This document shows, one piece after another, positions 23,530 to 35,200 of a stretch of 64,000 nucleotides of DNA; the first letter of the stretch is position 1, and each line of letters opens with the position of its first letter. The translations under genes were made by a program, and so were the position numbers. The notes beneath the pieces were generated by a model. That model worked only from the letters and a program-made list of their open reading frames with translations. It was not told the DNA's origin and searched no databases. The stretch is from Gymnopus androsaceus JB14 (Eukaryota > Basidiomycota > Agaricomycetes > Agaricales > Omphalotaceae), in NCBI GenBank assembly GCA_009733575.1, contig ML769616.1, positions 48,093 to 112,092 on the forward strand. Direction: 5' to 3'.

Positions 23530-25659
23530 CTATGGGTCACAGGGAACTTCCGATTTTTCGAATATCGCGAATAACGTTGTAATTTCTGAAGATATTAAAA
23601 TTCTGAATAGACAGTCTTATTGAGAATCGGTCTAAGCTTGTACTTCATCTTACATACCAGAGCAAGTAAGGTATAATCAGAGCGTCGGGTCATGACCGAG
23701 CAAAAACAGGGTACTTCCGCATCTTAGGTCACAGGAAGTCACATAAATGCCGCTGCTCGGCATTCCGGTACACTCGGCCATTTGATGCCAGTTCAGCTTA
23801 CTACGTCGATGCGTACAACGTACGTCGATGCATACAATGTACATCGAACTTATAATGAGGATGTCAGTATAATAGAATGCATTTGTACAAAAAAAAGTCT
23901 GAAATCTAAAAATTACTGTGAATTATTGACATCGCAACGGGGAACAGGGCGAGGGCGAGGACGAGGACGAGGCTGCGAAACCGAGCTACTAGAAGGTATT
24001 GGTAACTGTGATGATGAGTTGTGAGGTAGTGGGGGGGGGGGAATGTGTAAGTAGGAGTAGTGGAATAATGTAGAGTAGATGGTGACTGGTTTTCGAATAC
24101 AAACGGACTGTAATTAGGTTGGAATTGACCAAAAAAGGGCGGAGGGGGAAGGGATGAGTGATGCATCGATGGCGGATATGATGATGGACCTAGTGCAAAT
24201 GAAGATGAACCTGGTGCAAATGAAGATGGACCCGGTTCAAACGAAGATGGACCCGGTTCGAACGAAGATGGACCCGGTTCGAACGAAGATGGACCCGGTT
24301 CGAACGAAGATGGACCCGGTTCAAACGAAGATGGACCTGGCACAAACGAAGATGGACCTGGTGCAAATGAAGACGGTCCTGGTGATGGAGACCGCTGAGA
24401 AGGAGGAAGTGGACGACGAGACGACGGGCCTGGATTAGATTCGGTCGGCGGGTCTTTACACTTGCGTGTTCGTTCAAAAAGACCAATGTAACGAGGATGC
24501 TTTTTCAGCTCTTCGTGAGTATCAAAATGAGCGCGAAGGCGAACACGAAGAGCGTCCTGCGTTGTATCCTTCGATGGAACCTTCAAAGAGAAAGCAATGT
24601 CAACTAAAGCTTTCTTACTCATCGAGTTCAGGCTCCCAGAAAACTCTGAACCCAACCTTTCCTGTTCAGCGCGTCGAATGATGTCGGCCTGTTCCGCTTC
24701 CGCTTTCCGTGTCTCCCTCTCAGCTTCAACCTTCTGCCTCTGCACCTTCTTTGCAGCATCCTGTTCAATCTTCTTCCTGACTTCCCTCAATGTGAGTATC
24801 CGTGCAGAAGTTGTGACCCATTTCGACAATTCCTTCTTGTTGACCTTGTTATTATATCGGTGTTTATAGACTGCAAATTGTTGGCCAGCAAAAACAGCGT
24901 GAGCCTGAGCAGTGTCACGCTGAGCTTTGATAGAAGCTGACTCTAGTTTGAGACCAGCGTTCTCCTGCTTGAGATTGGCAATTTCGAGTCGAAGCTGGGC
25001 AAGTTCTTCTGACCGTGCAGAAGAGGCGGTAGAAAACCGCGCAGAAGAGGATGAGAGTGACGGTGAAGAAGATGTGACGGAGAGTTGGGAGGTCTGGGAA
25101 CGTGTATGTTGCAGTTCAAGCTGCGTGAAGGCGGCAGGTGACTGAGAAGCATCATCTGAGTCTGATGCGAATTCCGAATCTGATTCTGAGGAATCAGAAA
25201 CAGAATCTTCATTTCCTTGGTGGTGAGTCTAGTTGTGAAGGCAGAGGATTGCCGAGGCCACGGCATGAGGCTAGATCAATTTTTGTCACGTCGCACATCC
25301 TCTTCACTTCATCTGCTTGTTGAATCTCTACCTTGTAGTGGACTGCCCCAAAGATTGTTTTGATAGTCAATTAGAACCATAGCTTGAAGCCTATGTAATT
25401 TTTACAGTAATCTAACAGCTCTTCGTACAGTTCCTGGCGCTTCGATAAAACATCACGCTTGTACTTATACTGTTTTTTGGTCTTGTACATACACTTTGCC
25501 TGAATACACTCTATTTCGTATAGTAAATTATGTTTATAAAGAACCAAAAAACCACTAAACAAAAAGTCCGAGGGCATTTATTGAGCTAGAACGTTCAAAA
25601 TATGAGATTTTCGAAAATGCGGAAGTACCCTGTTTACGGAAGATCCCTGTGACCCATAG
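23530..25659 (-). mobile_element. Pogo-type element 1, 2130 bp, internally deleted
   Basis: TIRs CTATGGGTCACAGGGAACTT (left) and the near-exact complement (right, 25640-25659) are flanked by TA. A second inner inverted motif (aaacagggtacttccgc at 23703 and its complement at 25612) mirrors the double-motif ends of the other two pogo elements here. It carries only the C-terminal part of a transposase gene. The HTH and DDE parts would need over 1 kb more and are missing. Confidence 0.8.
23906..25228 (-). pseudogene. Pogo transposase C-terminal region (element 1)
   Basis: The frame is open from 25228 to 23906. It reads an acidic/serine-rich segment, a coiled-coil-like stretch (LRLEIANLKQENAGLKLES), the conserved block AHAVFAGQQFAVYKHRY and a basic KKVQRQKVEAERETRKAEAE helix. 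A SAP-like motif (LVDIAFSLKVPSKDTTQDAL) and a tail with about nine GPSSF-x-P heptads (24170-24390) follow. It aligns by these blocks with the end of the element 2 transposase. Upstream is a TAG that could be an intron end. No catalytic domain is present, so it is probably a remnant, or a stand-alone DNA-binding product. Confidence 0.6.
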
Positions 25660-25800
25660 TAGTGATACTAAGAGACCAAGTAATTATGTAATAGACCGTG
25701 GATGGGTTTGTAGGCCCGAACAAGCTCCTTCCTCTTTCGGTACGGCAGATAACGCCGCATGACAGCTCTAACGTGATGATAGATTTTACATACCTACATA

Positions 25801-28800
25801 CTATGGTTGTTCAGGATATGCTGAGGGTCGCATTGAGCAACAACCAGGAAAGATATTGAAAATCTGAATAGATCATTTGATTTATAATACTTTAAAACCC
25901 CCAGAACAAAACCCTCACATTTTTCTTGAATTTACTCGTTGCGTCGGGCGTCGCCCGAGCAAAAACCAGGATATGCTGAATTTTGATCGCTGCTGTCACC
26001 CGTCTGTCACTTAAAGCCGCATCATGGCGGAATTCGGCAGAACGGCTCAGTCACAAGCGCTCGTGGTAAGAAATCCTGACAAGGCGCTTAGTGTCTGTCA
26101 ATAATTATTACCACTGCGAGAAGACGTTTATTGAGAGCGTTACTCAGAACGCGGATATAAAAACAAGTGTGTAAGCAAGCTAACTAAGTATACGTTCAAT
26201 TTATGCAAAAAAATGATCAAGAAAAAGGGGATCGAAGTTGGGGTGATGTATGACGAGAATAAGCATTAAATTCAGGGAAATGTGAAGGAAATGCAGGTAG
26301 ATGTGAAGGATTTGTACGAGAAGGTGAAGAGCCTGGTTCAAAAGGACCTGGACCATAAAATGAATAGGGAGAGGAATGCCTCAAACGTGTAAAATTTGAC
26401 GTGGCACCAAATTGCCGAGGTGAAACAGTTGGAGAATCGCGACCAAATCGTTGTACAACCGGTCCAAATGGTCAAGGTGAAGCAGAGCGCTGGCGGGGGA
26501 TAGGCTGAGGATGGGGACGAGGATGAGCATGAGGAAGAGGATGTGGAAGAATAGGTGAGGATGGGAGCTGGAAGTCAGGAGATGCGGAGCGACGATGACT
26601 AGAAGATGGTTGGTCATTCTCATTATTGTCATTGACTCCGCATTTCCGTTTACGAGTGGTTTTGAACAGACCCGCATACCAGAGATCCTCCTTCAATAAC
26701 AGAGTAGCATCAAAATGAGCATTGACACGGACCCGGAGAACTGCAACAGTTCCATCGGCCTCCAGTCCAAGAGCAAAGAGGATATCTTGGAGCTCGCGCT
26801 TTGACTTTGATTTGATGCTGCCAGAGAATGCAGCGCTTTCTTTCTCCTGAGCAGCACGACGAAGGATATCCTCCTGCTCCAAATCCTTCTTCCTCTTCTG
26901 CCTATCATCCTCGGCCTTCTTTTTTGCCACTTTCTTCACCGCTTCCTCTTTAGCCTGTTTCTTTCCCTCCCTAGAGGTCACGATTCGAGCATCTGTGGTG
27001 AAACATTTCGAAGTGTCCTTCTTCTTGTCACGTTTTTTCAAACGATATTTGAACACAGCTGCCTCCTGCCCAGCAAGGACTGCATGAACCGTTGCAGCGT
27101 CCCGTTCAGCCTGGAGGATAGAAGCAGAGCCTTCAGCTACTAAAGCTCTCCGTTTCCATTCGTTTATTTCCTTTTGTAATGCAATTACTTTGAGAGGTGG
27201 TAGTGTTGTGGGTAGCGGGGTAGGATTTTTGTGACGGCGAGAGCCCATGCTCAAAGCTAAAGGACCAGAGCTAGGACCTGCCTCGGCCTGGGTGGATGGC
27301 AAGGTCCTGCGAAGTCGTGGTGGAAGGGAAGGAAGAGCGTGTTCGCCCATGTGATCATTGGAACCGACAAAGCTTTCATCATCAGAACTGTCGTGTTCGT
27401 CTGATGAACTAGATCCCTCCTCTCTCTCTCTCTCTCTCTCTCTTCGAACATCCTTTCAAGAACCTCTGGGTCAAATTCGGCATCATCAGAGGACGCATCT
27501 GGAGCACAAGGCATGCGTCGAAGGAAGCTCTCTGGAAGTTGTATTTGCATTGAAGAGGTGATACTTGGTGCGAAATCAGCATTGGTAAAGACGCCAGGAT
27601 TCAATGGATGGATTCCAGACTTGCACCAAGCTGCCAAGATCGTACTCCCTTTGAACGCACTTGCTCACGCTGCCATGTACTCTTTCACCACATCTCGCAG
27701 TTCCATTGGTTCCCCTGTCGTCGCTAGGATCTCGTCACATCGGTTGAACCATGCAGTCTGAAGAGGTCCGAAGCAGCCAACATCAAGCGGCTGAAGTCAA
27801 TGGGTGGTATGAGGAGGGAGGCAATAGAGAATAATGCCATTTGCTTGACCGTGTTCAATCCAATCGAGCCGGGTATGTGATTTATGGCCGTCGTATATCA
27901 GAACAATTGGTTTTCCGGAGTCGTTTCGCGCTTTAGCCTGAGGTACGAAAGTTTCTTTGAACCACTTGAACCCAACCTCATCATCTGTCCATCCGTTTTC
28001 AGAAGTAGCAACCCTAGATAGAATGTTATCAGTAACTCCTAATAGAACGAATTTCAAAATACGCACAAGATATCATCATCAACTTCAAACCAATCGTCAA
28101 ACTTGGTTGCCCCTGCAAAAACAAATGCCAGTTTGATAGGTGCAGTACCGTCCGCACAGACACAGTCAATGACCGTGACCAGCTCGAGACTATCACCTTT
28201 TTGCTTATACATCATTTTGTCCTCTCGTGAGTAGAAGTACTTCTCCTGGGAGTTGTGCCGTCCTCCTCCAAGCTGAACGCCCTTCTCATCCATATTATAG
28301 ACATTCTCCCAAGGGATACCATCTGCCTTGAGAATGCTCGACAACAGTTCAAAGTGACGATGAACTGTAGGGAAGTTGAATGCCTGTGCACGTTTCGTAT
28401 CCAGACCATGACCTCTCGCGGCTTTCAACCTCTCTGAATTCTCCAACAGGAATTGACGTATCCAACTTTTTGACACAGTATTTTCATTAACCGTTTTGCC
28501 TTTGGACCGTAGGATTGCATGGACTTTTGGACGGAGTGTCCGCTTGTTGACAGGATGACCAGTTAAGCCAAGATACTGTATCCACTTGATTAGAACATCC
28601 TTCTCTGCATGGTTCAGTAGTGCCTGATCATCGTGTGCCTGCTTTTTTGGAAGTGCGGTACCATTGACTCTACGCCTGAGTGTGTCGTAGCCAACATTAT
28701 GAGCAGTGGCGGCCTTCGAGATGCTCGAAAACTTGGTCCCTTCAAGCCATTGCTGGCAAGCAAGATCAAGACGCTCCTCGTCTTCAGCATCAATAGTGCG

Positions 28801-29309
28801 TGGTCCTTTTTGCGCTGGTTCCCTAGTGCGAGATTGGCGAGATTTGGTCATTGAAAGTGAGTTCGAACTTCAACGAAATACTCGCTTAGAGCTGCTGCCA
28901 GCTCGCTTTGAGTGCCGAGTGCACGGCACAAGCGATTGTCATGCCAGAGTTCTCTCTTTCACCGTTTTGTCTCTCATTCAACCAGTTCTTTATATTTTTA
29001 TTGCGGAACTTGGATCCAGCCTTCTCTTAGCATACTTTACCTTTGGAGCACCTCAACTCACTTTTCCCAATTCATATATGCGACGTTCCTGAAGTTTGAT
29101 GGGGTGTATGAGCCCAAAGTTTTCATTGTCGAATTTACTATACTCCTTCACCTTGAGTACTGGTCATATAAAGTACCCAGAATCAATAAATACTACCTAA
29201 ACAACTTGTAGAATAATCTCAGTGGGCTCCCGATAGCGAGAACAATGTAAATTGAGTGTTTTCGAAAATTCAGCATATCCCGGTCCCAGCATATTCCTAA
29301 CAACCATAG
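25801..29309 (-). mobile_element. Pogo-type element 2, 3509 bp, near full length
   Basis: TIRs CTATGGTTGTTCAGGATATG (left) and CTATGGTTGTTAGGAATATG (right, reversed) are flanked by TA at 25799-25800 and 29310-29311. Both ends contain a second ggatatgctgaatttt motif, likely a transposase-binding site. The interior carries one transposase gene on the minus strand. It inserted into a roughly 390 bp segment that is itself absent from the inverted copy at 30540-30730. Confidence 0.85.
26472..28851 (-). pseudogene. Pogo-family DDE transposase, broken
   Basis: The N-terminus (28851) has Psq/CENP-B-like helix-turn-helix segments (ACQQWLEG, ISKAATAHNVGYDTLRRRV, IQYLGLTGHPVNKRTL). The DDE core starts at the ENVYNMDEKGVQLG and LVTVIDCVCADG blocks. 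An intron (28066-28014) joins in phase to VATSENGWTDDEVGF, then PIVLIYDGHKSH and LPPHTTH. A TGA at 27799-27797 replaces the expected Arg (CGA) before LQPLDVG. Further on, WCKSGIHPLNPGVF leads to a GA microsatellite (about 27420-27440) where the frame shifts. The C-terminal coiled coil, basic region and SAP-like motif (ELQDILFALGL) run on to 26472. It is inactive as written, with few lesions. Confidence 0.8.
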
Positions 29310-29675
29310 TAAGTACCGTGTGTAGTGTACTCTCAAATGAAACAAACAAATAGGGAGAAGGTGGGAGGGAAGCGCGAATAAAGAAATAGACTAGTGTGAT
29401 GGAGAGGACTATGAGCGAATAAGTAAAATAAGTAAATTTCAGCACATACCTGGTGAGACAGAGAAGACTCTGGGACCCCTGTCTCACCAGCGCCGGGTAT
29501 ATATAAGCGACTCCTGTAAACAGGGGTTAGCACGCCGCACAGCTCAGCGCTCTGAGACTCACCTGTTTGCAACGGAACCACTTTCGACCTCGCTAGGTGG
29601 GTCCCGTACAGGTACGCTCGCATCGCATTGGGTTTACCTTTACTGATTAGACTTCTGTAATCCTTCTAGGATTAA

Positions 29676-29795
29676 ATCCGATATACGAATTGGGAAGATA
29701 AGATATCAAACTTATTATTTCTCGTAAGTCCGTCGCGCGTCAGGACTCAGTCGTTGCCCCGCTTGCGCGCCTCCGCTCCTAATCTTCAAGTCGGT
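29676..29795. repeat. Inverted duplicate arm 1
   Basis: This arm (gaagataagatatcaaactt ... gccccgcttgcgcgcctccg) matches the reverse complement of 30540-30640 with scattered differences. With 25690-25785 it appears to be one ancestral segment now split by nested insertions. See 30540-30730. Confidence 0.6.
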
Positions 29796-29799
29796 TTAT

Positions 29800-30212
29800 T
29801 ATGATATATATATATAGGTACAAAACAAACTCAATGCCAAGAGTATGAGAATTTAGCCTCGGATTTCCCACCACAAGAGAACAGATGCTCCTCAGGACAG
29901 CTTCCTGTGCCATAAAGCTGCTCTATCTGATGCTTCTGGGACTGTGAAAGTACAAGGGAGTTGAGAAGTATAGACAATGTGGTTCCCTTGGCTGACAGTC
30001 CAGTTTTCTGTCTGTCATTCACTTTTGTCCTTCCATCTGCAGCTTCCTCGGCCGAAACATTGGCAAATCGTACTTTGAACGCAGTATTAGCTGGCTTTTT
30101 CGAGCGGGACGAGCCCATTGTAAGGCAAGGATATAAAATTTTGGCGCCATAGTACTCATTTTATGTTTAACTGATTGGTCCATTCAGCAAAGTAACGAGT
30201 AAACATTCTGTA
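29800..30212. other. No gene confidently called
   Basis: A 95-residue minus-strand frame (30118-29831, basic start MGSSRSKKPANTAFK) has a real ATG but no recognised motif or homolog within the window. I leave it uncalled. The rest is non-coding. Confidence 0.3.
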
Positions 30213-30214
30213 TA

Positions 30215-30479
30215 CTGTACCATTTCGATCGGTTCGGCAGGCCCTTGTGACCGTGACCAACCTGACGAAATTTTGGATTCGGCACCTCGTGGTGGAGCTG
30301 TGTGACCCCAGCAAAATTTCGGCATTTTTGACCCAAATTTTGCGTTTTTGAGGCAATTTTGAGTCTGTCATGCCAAAAATATTCGGCACTTTCGAAATGT
30401 GACCTGTGACCTGGTCAAATTTCGGCACGTCAGAAGGCCTCCGTGACCCGTGACCGCCGAATTGATCGAAATGGTACAG
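30215..30479. mobile_element. 265-bp MITE with TA target
   Basis: TIRs CTGTACCATTTCGATC(G/A)(G/A)TTCGGC are flanked by TA on each side. The interior consists of gtgacc/ggtcac motifs and aaatttcggca stretches with dyad symmetry. The right-hand TIR half is also present, truncated, at 38998 next to the left end of the 12 kb Plavaka element. No protein is encoded. Confidence 0.75.
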
Positions 30480-30539
30480 TACATATAGACTGGTACAAGC
30501 AGTTTATATAAACTGTACATGGAATAAGACCTATACACG

Positions 30540-30730
30540 AAGCGGAGGCGCGCGAGCGGGGCAAAGATTGACGCGTGCGATAGACTTTAACTTGAGGAAT
30601 AATAAGCTTGATATCTTATCTGCCTAATTTGTACAATCTACCATCACGTTAAGGCTGTCATGTGGCGTTATCTGCCGTACCGAAAAAGGAAGGAGCTTGT
30701 TCGGGCCTACAAACCCCGTGGATGGACGCA
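30540..30730. repeat. Inverted duplicate arm 2 (pre-insertion copy)
   Basis: Reversed, this reads as 25690-25785 joined to about 29685-29795. It lacks pogo element 2 and the neighbouring roughly 390 bp segment (25791-25800 plus 29310-29684). It therefore preserves the arrangement before those insertions. Confidence 0.6.
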
Positions 30731-30826
30731 CCTTTACGACGATCTTTTCCAAGAGTCGAGTCCGAGCTTGCAGCCTCCGCAGCGGTTTTTTTTGCTTCGT
30801 TCTTTGTCATTTGGTCGATTAGTTGT

Positions 30827-31350
30827 AATCATCGCCAATACGCCCCTTCATTTTGGCGGACCACATGACCATATGGCGTCAAAGCACGTATAACACGCTT
30901 TTGTACGTGCTTATTCGCAGTACAAGTATGAGTTGTCTGGTACAGTGGTTAGATCCGCTGATAAGGCGTTTTGTTTCTGTTTGGCGCTCGCGTCTTTTTG
31001 CGACCGGGGGTTCAAATCCTCAACATGTAATGTTCTTTTTTGTTCAGGTTATGTAGGTTTTGGTTTGGTTAGGGTCAGCTAGGATTTTGGCTGTTGCCCA
31101 CAAAGCGCGTTTGTTGTTAGTGGTTAGCACATGGTTAGGTTAGGGTGCTACAAAGCACGAGGGTCCGGGGGTAGGCCCCGTTTAGAGGTTAGTATATTTT
31201 TCCGAATGGTCTTTCTAGCTACTACACGTACTAATAATATCATACGAACTCAATGAGTCAATCGGACTTGTTGAGGTCAACGAGAACGTGATTGAATTGC
31301 GCAATTTAGTCACGTGTCCGCCAAAATGAAGGGGCGTATTGGCGATGATT
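30827..31350. mobile_element. 524-bp inverted-repeat element carrying a tRNA-like segment
   Basis: The outer 35 bp (aatcatcgccaatacgcccc ...) are perfectly inverted at the two ends. They are flanked by TAGTTGT (30820-30826 and 31351-31357). No transposase is encoded. The interior contains a tRNA-like segment at 30930-31027 and G-rich ggttaggttaggg sequence near 31130. Class is uncertain; a 7-8 bp duplication is compatible with hAT-like movers. Confidence 0.8.
30930..31027 (+). other. tRNA-like segment (SINE-head candidate)
   Basis: An A-box-like TGGTACAGTGGTTA and a B box GGGTTCAAATCC are spaced about 70 bp apart, as in RNA polymerase III internal promoters. I cannot fold a full cloverleaf. 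It sits inside the 524 bp inverted-repeat element. Confidence 0.4.
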
Positions 31351-31357
31351 TAGTTGT

Positions 31358-32271
31358 AAGGAAGGCAATAGACCAGAATTCAGAAGAGACAGGCTGGCTT
31401 GGACTTGCTCGGTTGGAGATGTGGAGATGAGTGTAGGAGAAAGGCCCCGAGTCTGATAAGATAAGATAATTCATGCTTTCTACATCGGTACAGTCTAGAG
31501 CTATAGTAAAATACTTTTCCAAACTCGAGGCAATTGCTATTTGCACTCTGACTTGTCTCCTAATACCCAATAAGTGACCTAGCCAGTACTTATAACCAGA
31601 CAGACGAGATGGAGATCGATATCGGGAGCTACCTGTGACCAATCGCGGGGTAGCGACGGCGCTGTAGATAATTCAGATTCCATAGTCGAAAATAGATTTA
31701 CAGTACCGGTCATTGCTCCTGGATAGACAAACGCGACGTTAGAAATCAAGGAATACCAAAGAATAAACACATACTCGACAACCACTCGACTCTGCAGCTG
31801 CCTTCGATTCGGACGTTGAAACCAGCGTTTTCGTTGTTTGACTGCGCGTCTTTGAGGTGATAGAGGGAGGAAACCACGGAGATCTCCTAGAAAGCGTAAC
31901 ATGATTAGAAATCGTCCGTATGTTATGGTTCCAGAAGAGTAAGCTACAGTGTGAGATCAAACAGAGTCGTCATCTTCTTCAACATCGTATCCTTCTCGAT
32001 CTTCACCAGATTCTTCCTGCGGACATCGACGACGAAAAGATGGTGAACGCTGAGATATGGAGATATGGAAGTGAATTGGTGATAAAGATGGATCGATTTC
32101 GGGTGTGAACCGGGCGACAACCATCGCTTCCAAGAATCAATTAATTAGGCTCGTGGCATGACTGAACTTTAACACTGCCATGCACATGTCACTACATAAG
32201 ATGAATGCTGTTTGTTCCAGAATCGTTTGCGACCCCCATCATCTATCTCCCTGCAACACACAAAAATTGCT
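31358..32271. promoter_or_regulatory. Upstream region of NLR copy 2
   Basis: From about 31705 this matches the upstream region of copy 1 (10870-11318) with indels. It extends the duplication beyond the coding sequence. 31358-31704 has no match I noticed and no convincing gene. Minus-strand frames through 31579-31960 could be part of an unidentified gene shared by both units. Confidence 0.4.
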
Positions 32272-35200
32272 ATGGATCGAAACAGTCATCTCGGAATTCA
32301 TCTTCCTAAATTCTTGAAGCGTAACAAAGACAAAAGTCGCAATGCAACACCTACCCCAAGCCGCGCTAAAACTCCAGATCCTACTTCGATTGCAAACGCT
32401 GCAGCTGGGAATCATCCCACACAAGATATCGGAGCTACTGTTCTGGACACTCTCGACACTGCTCTAAAAGTTTTAAAAGAGGCATCGGCACCGCTTCCAC
32501 CTTTGCAGGCTGCCGTAGGTGGAATATGTGAATGTTTGAATATTTATAAGGTCTGGATGTCATCTTTCATATTGTTTTGATCATTGACACAATCATTTTT
32601 ACAGAGTGTAACAGGAAACACTGAGGAGCTGCAAAGTTTGGCCAAGGATTTCACTGTCCGGACCAGATTTCTGGAGCCATACCTGTCTTAAGAAAACCTG
32701 GGCTCATCTAAGCAGGCTGTCCAAGTCTTGATTGAGTAGGTCAACAGCAGTTACTAAAATAAAACAATGTGTTAAAACACTTTACAGTCATTTGAAGGCT
32801 ATTGACCAAGAGGTCAAACAGCAACAAAGCAGTGGTCTCTTCAAAAGGACAGCTCGGTCTGAACACATTGCTGGAAGGATTCAAGAATTCAAAACCAAAG
32901 TTCAAGATGCATATGAGCAATGCAAGGTAACATCTCTATCTCTGAAGCTACCTGCTTTTAGCTCATCAAATTTGCAGATTGAGGTTCTATTTTCTGCAGA
33001 GAGAAACACTGCAGAAATCCTAAAGGTGAGATTAGCAAAACTGATAAGATTCACTAAATTTTGTACTCTGAGAACAGGAAGTTACTTTGGGACAAATGAA
33101 ACGCTCAACTCAGGCATACCATGATACAGACATGGGTCTCAACTTTACTAGGAGGTTGTGTTGCCCAGGTACAAGGAAACCATCCTTGCTGACATTGAGA
33201 AATGGGCAATGAGTTCTGAACCTGAAAGTATGCCATCAGCCTATTGGATTTGGGGCATGGCTGGCACAGGAAAAAGCACAATTGCAATGTCAATCTGTGA
33301 GATACTTAAGAAAAAAGAAGTTCTTGCTGGAACTTTCTTCTGCTCTAGGCAGATACCTGAATGCAGGGATTACCGCTTAATTATCCCCACTTTGGCATAC
33401 CAGCTGGCTAGCTTCTCTAAAACATTTGCCATGTCACTTGCAAGTATTTTGAGTGGAAATCTTGATCCTGCTTCAAAGATGCCAGATTATCAAGTCAAAG
33501 CACTCTTAATTGAGCCTTGGAAGGCAGTCATCAAGTCTGGAAATATGGTAGCACATATTCCACTTATAGTTATAGATGCTTTGGATGAATGTGAGGGTGT
33601 ACATTCAGTCCTCAAACCTCTCATATTGGCTATCCAGGAAAAGGAATTTCCAGGACTGAGATTTCTGTTCACTAGCCGGCCAGAACAAGCAATTCAGCAG
33701 CTTATGCTCTCAGAGAGCCAACTGAAGACTGGGTCAATCCTTGAAGTAGGAAAAATTGTTCTTCATGAGGTTGAAAAAAGTCAAGTAGAGAATGATATAT
33801 TGACTTATGTCACCAATGAGCTGAATGGCATATCTTCCTCAAAGGAGCAGCTGCAGAAGCTTACAAGTCTTTCTGGAGCACTTTTCATTTATGCATCAAC
33901 TGTGGTTAAATTTGTGAAGGAAGGAGACATTACCTCACGACAGAAGAAGAGGCTCAAAGAATTCCTGGAAAAGAGTGAAAACCTTGAGGATTTAGATCAG
34001 CTTTATGTTGAAGTTATTAAAAATGGCATTCCAAAAAAGAGGAGGTCTGGAGAAGCAGAGGAAGATTGGAATATCATGCATACAATCATTGCTGCAGGAT
34101 GTCCAGTGACATGTGATATTATTGCCAAGCTCTTGAGAATTGAAACAGATGTGGTGACACATCTGATGGAGAAACTGCAGGCAGTCTTCTATATTTCAAC
34201 TCAAGATGGTTGTATTTATTCCTTTCATGCCTCTTTTCCTCAGTTTCTTGAAAGAGGGGAAGGTGTTGATGGGACAACATATCAACCCAAGGCTCAACAT
34301 CTGAAATTGACTAATGGATGTTTCAACATAATGAATGAACTAAGATTCAATATCTGTAGCCTTCCTTCTTCATTCATAGCAGATAAGGATGTACCTAAGT
34401 TTGATGAGAAAGTTAAAGAATGCATAGGAGAAGCCCTTCAATATTGTTGCCAGTTTTGGAGCTACCATTTCATCCAATGTGAAATCCATGAGAAGAATGT
34501 TGAAAGATTGGAAAAATTCCTGAAGGCAAAAGGAGTATACTGGCTTGAAGCAATGAGTTTATTGAGCTATTGTCACAATGTGGAGAAGCTATGGTTTCCA
34601 TGATCAAGGTCAGTAAAGCAGGCTAATATGATTGGTTTGGTAACAGACTAAATATTGACAGAAATTGGCATATTCTGAATCTGCATCAAATGTAAAGGCA
34701 ATAATGAGGTACCTCCAGAATGTACTACTGCAATTTTCCAGTGGTGAAGTAAAAGGGAGCACACCACATTTATATCTGAGTATAATGCCTCTTTGGCCAA
34801 ATAGTGTGGGATGTATGCCCAAGTTAACAAGTGTTGTAAGGGTTGAACACCTAGTAGTAAATCAACCTGACACTGCAATATTAAAGGGACATGATGATGA
34901 GGTCAATTCAGTGGTCTTTTCACCTGATGGAACCAGGATTGTGTCTGGCTCTGAGACAAAACAGTGAGGATCTGGGATGCTAATACTGGTGCTCAGATTG
35001 GTGATCCACTGCATGGTCATGATGATTCAGTCATTCAGTGGCCTTTTCACCTGATGGAACCAGGATTGTGTCTGGCTCTGAGACAAAACAGTGAGGATCT
35101 GGGATGCTAATACTGGTGCTCAGATTGGTGATCCACTGCATGGTCATGATAATTGGGTCAGTTTCAGTGGCCTTTTCACCTGATGGAACCAGGATTGTGT

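Noticed and set aside
24154..24438. Plus-strand frame rich in MDPVRTK repeats
   Set aside because: Antisense of the GPSSF heptad-repeat region of the pogo 1 transposase tail.
29831..30118. 95-residue minus-strand frame with a real ATG
   Set aside because: No recognisable domain and no second copy, sandwiched between repeats. I cannot support it as a gene.
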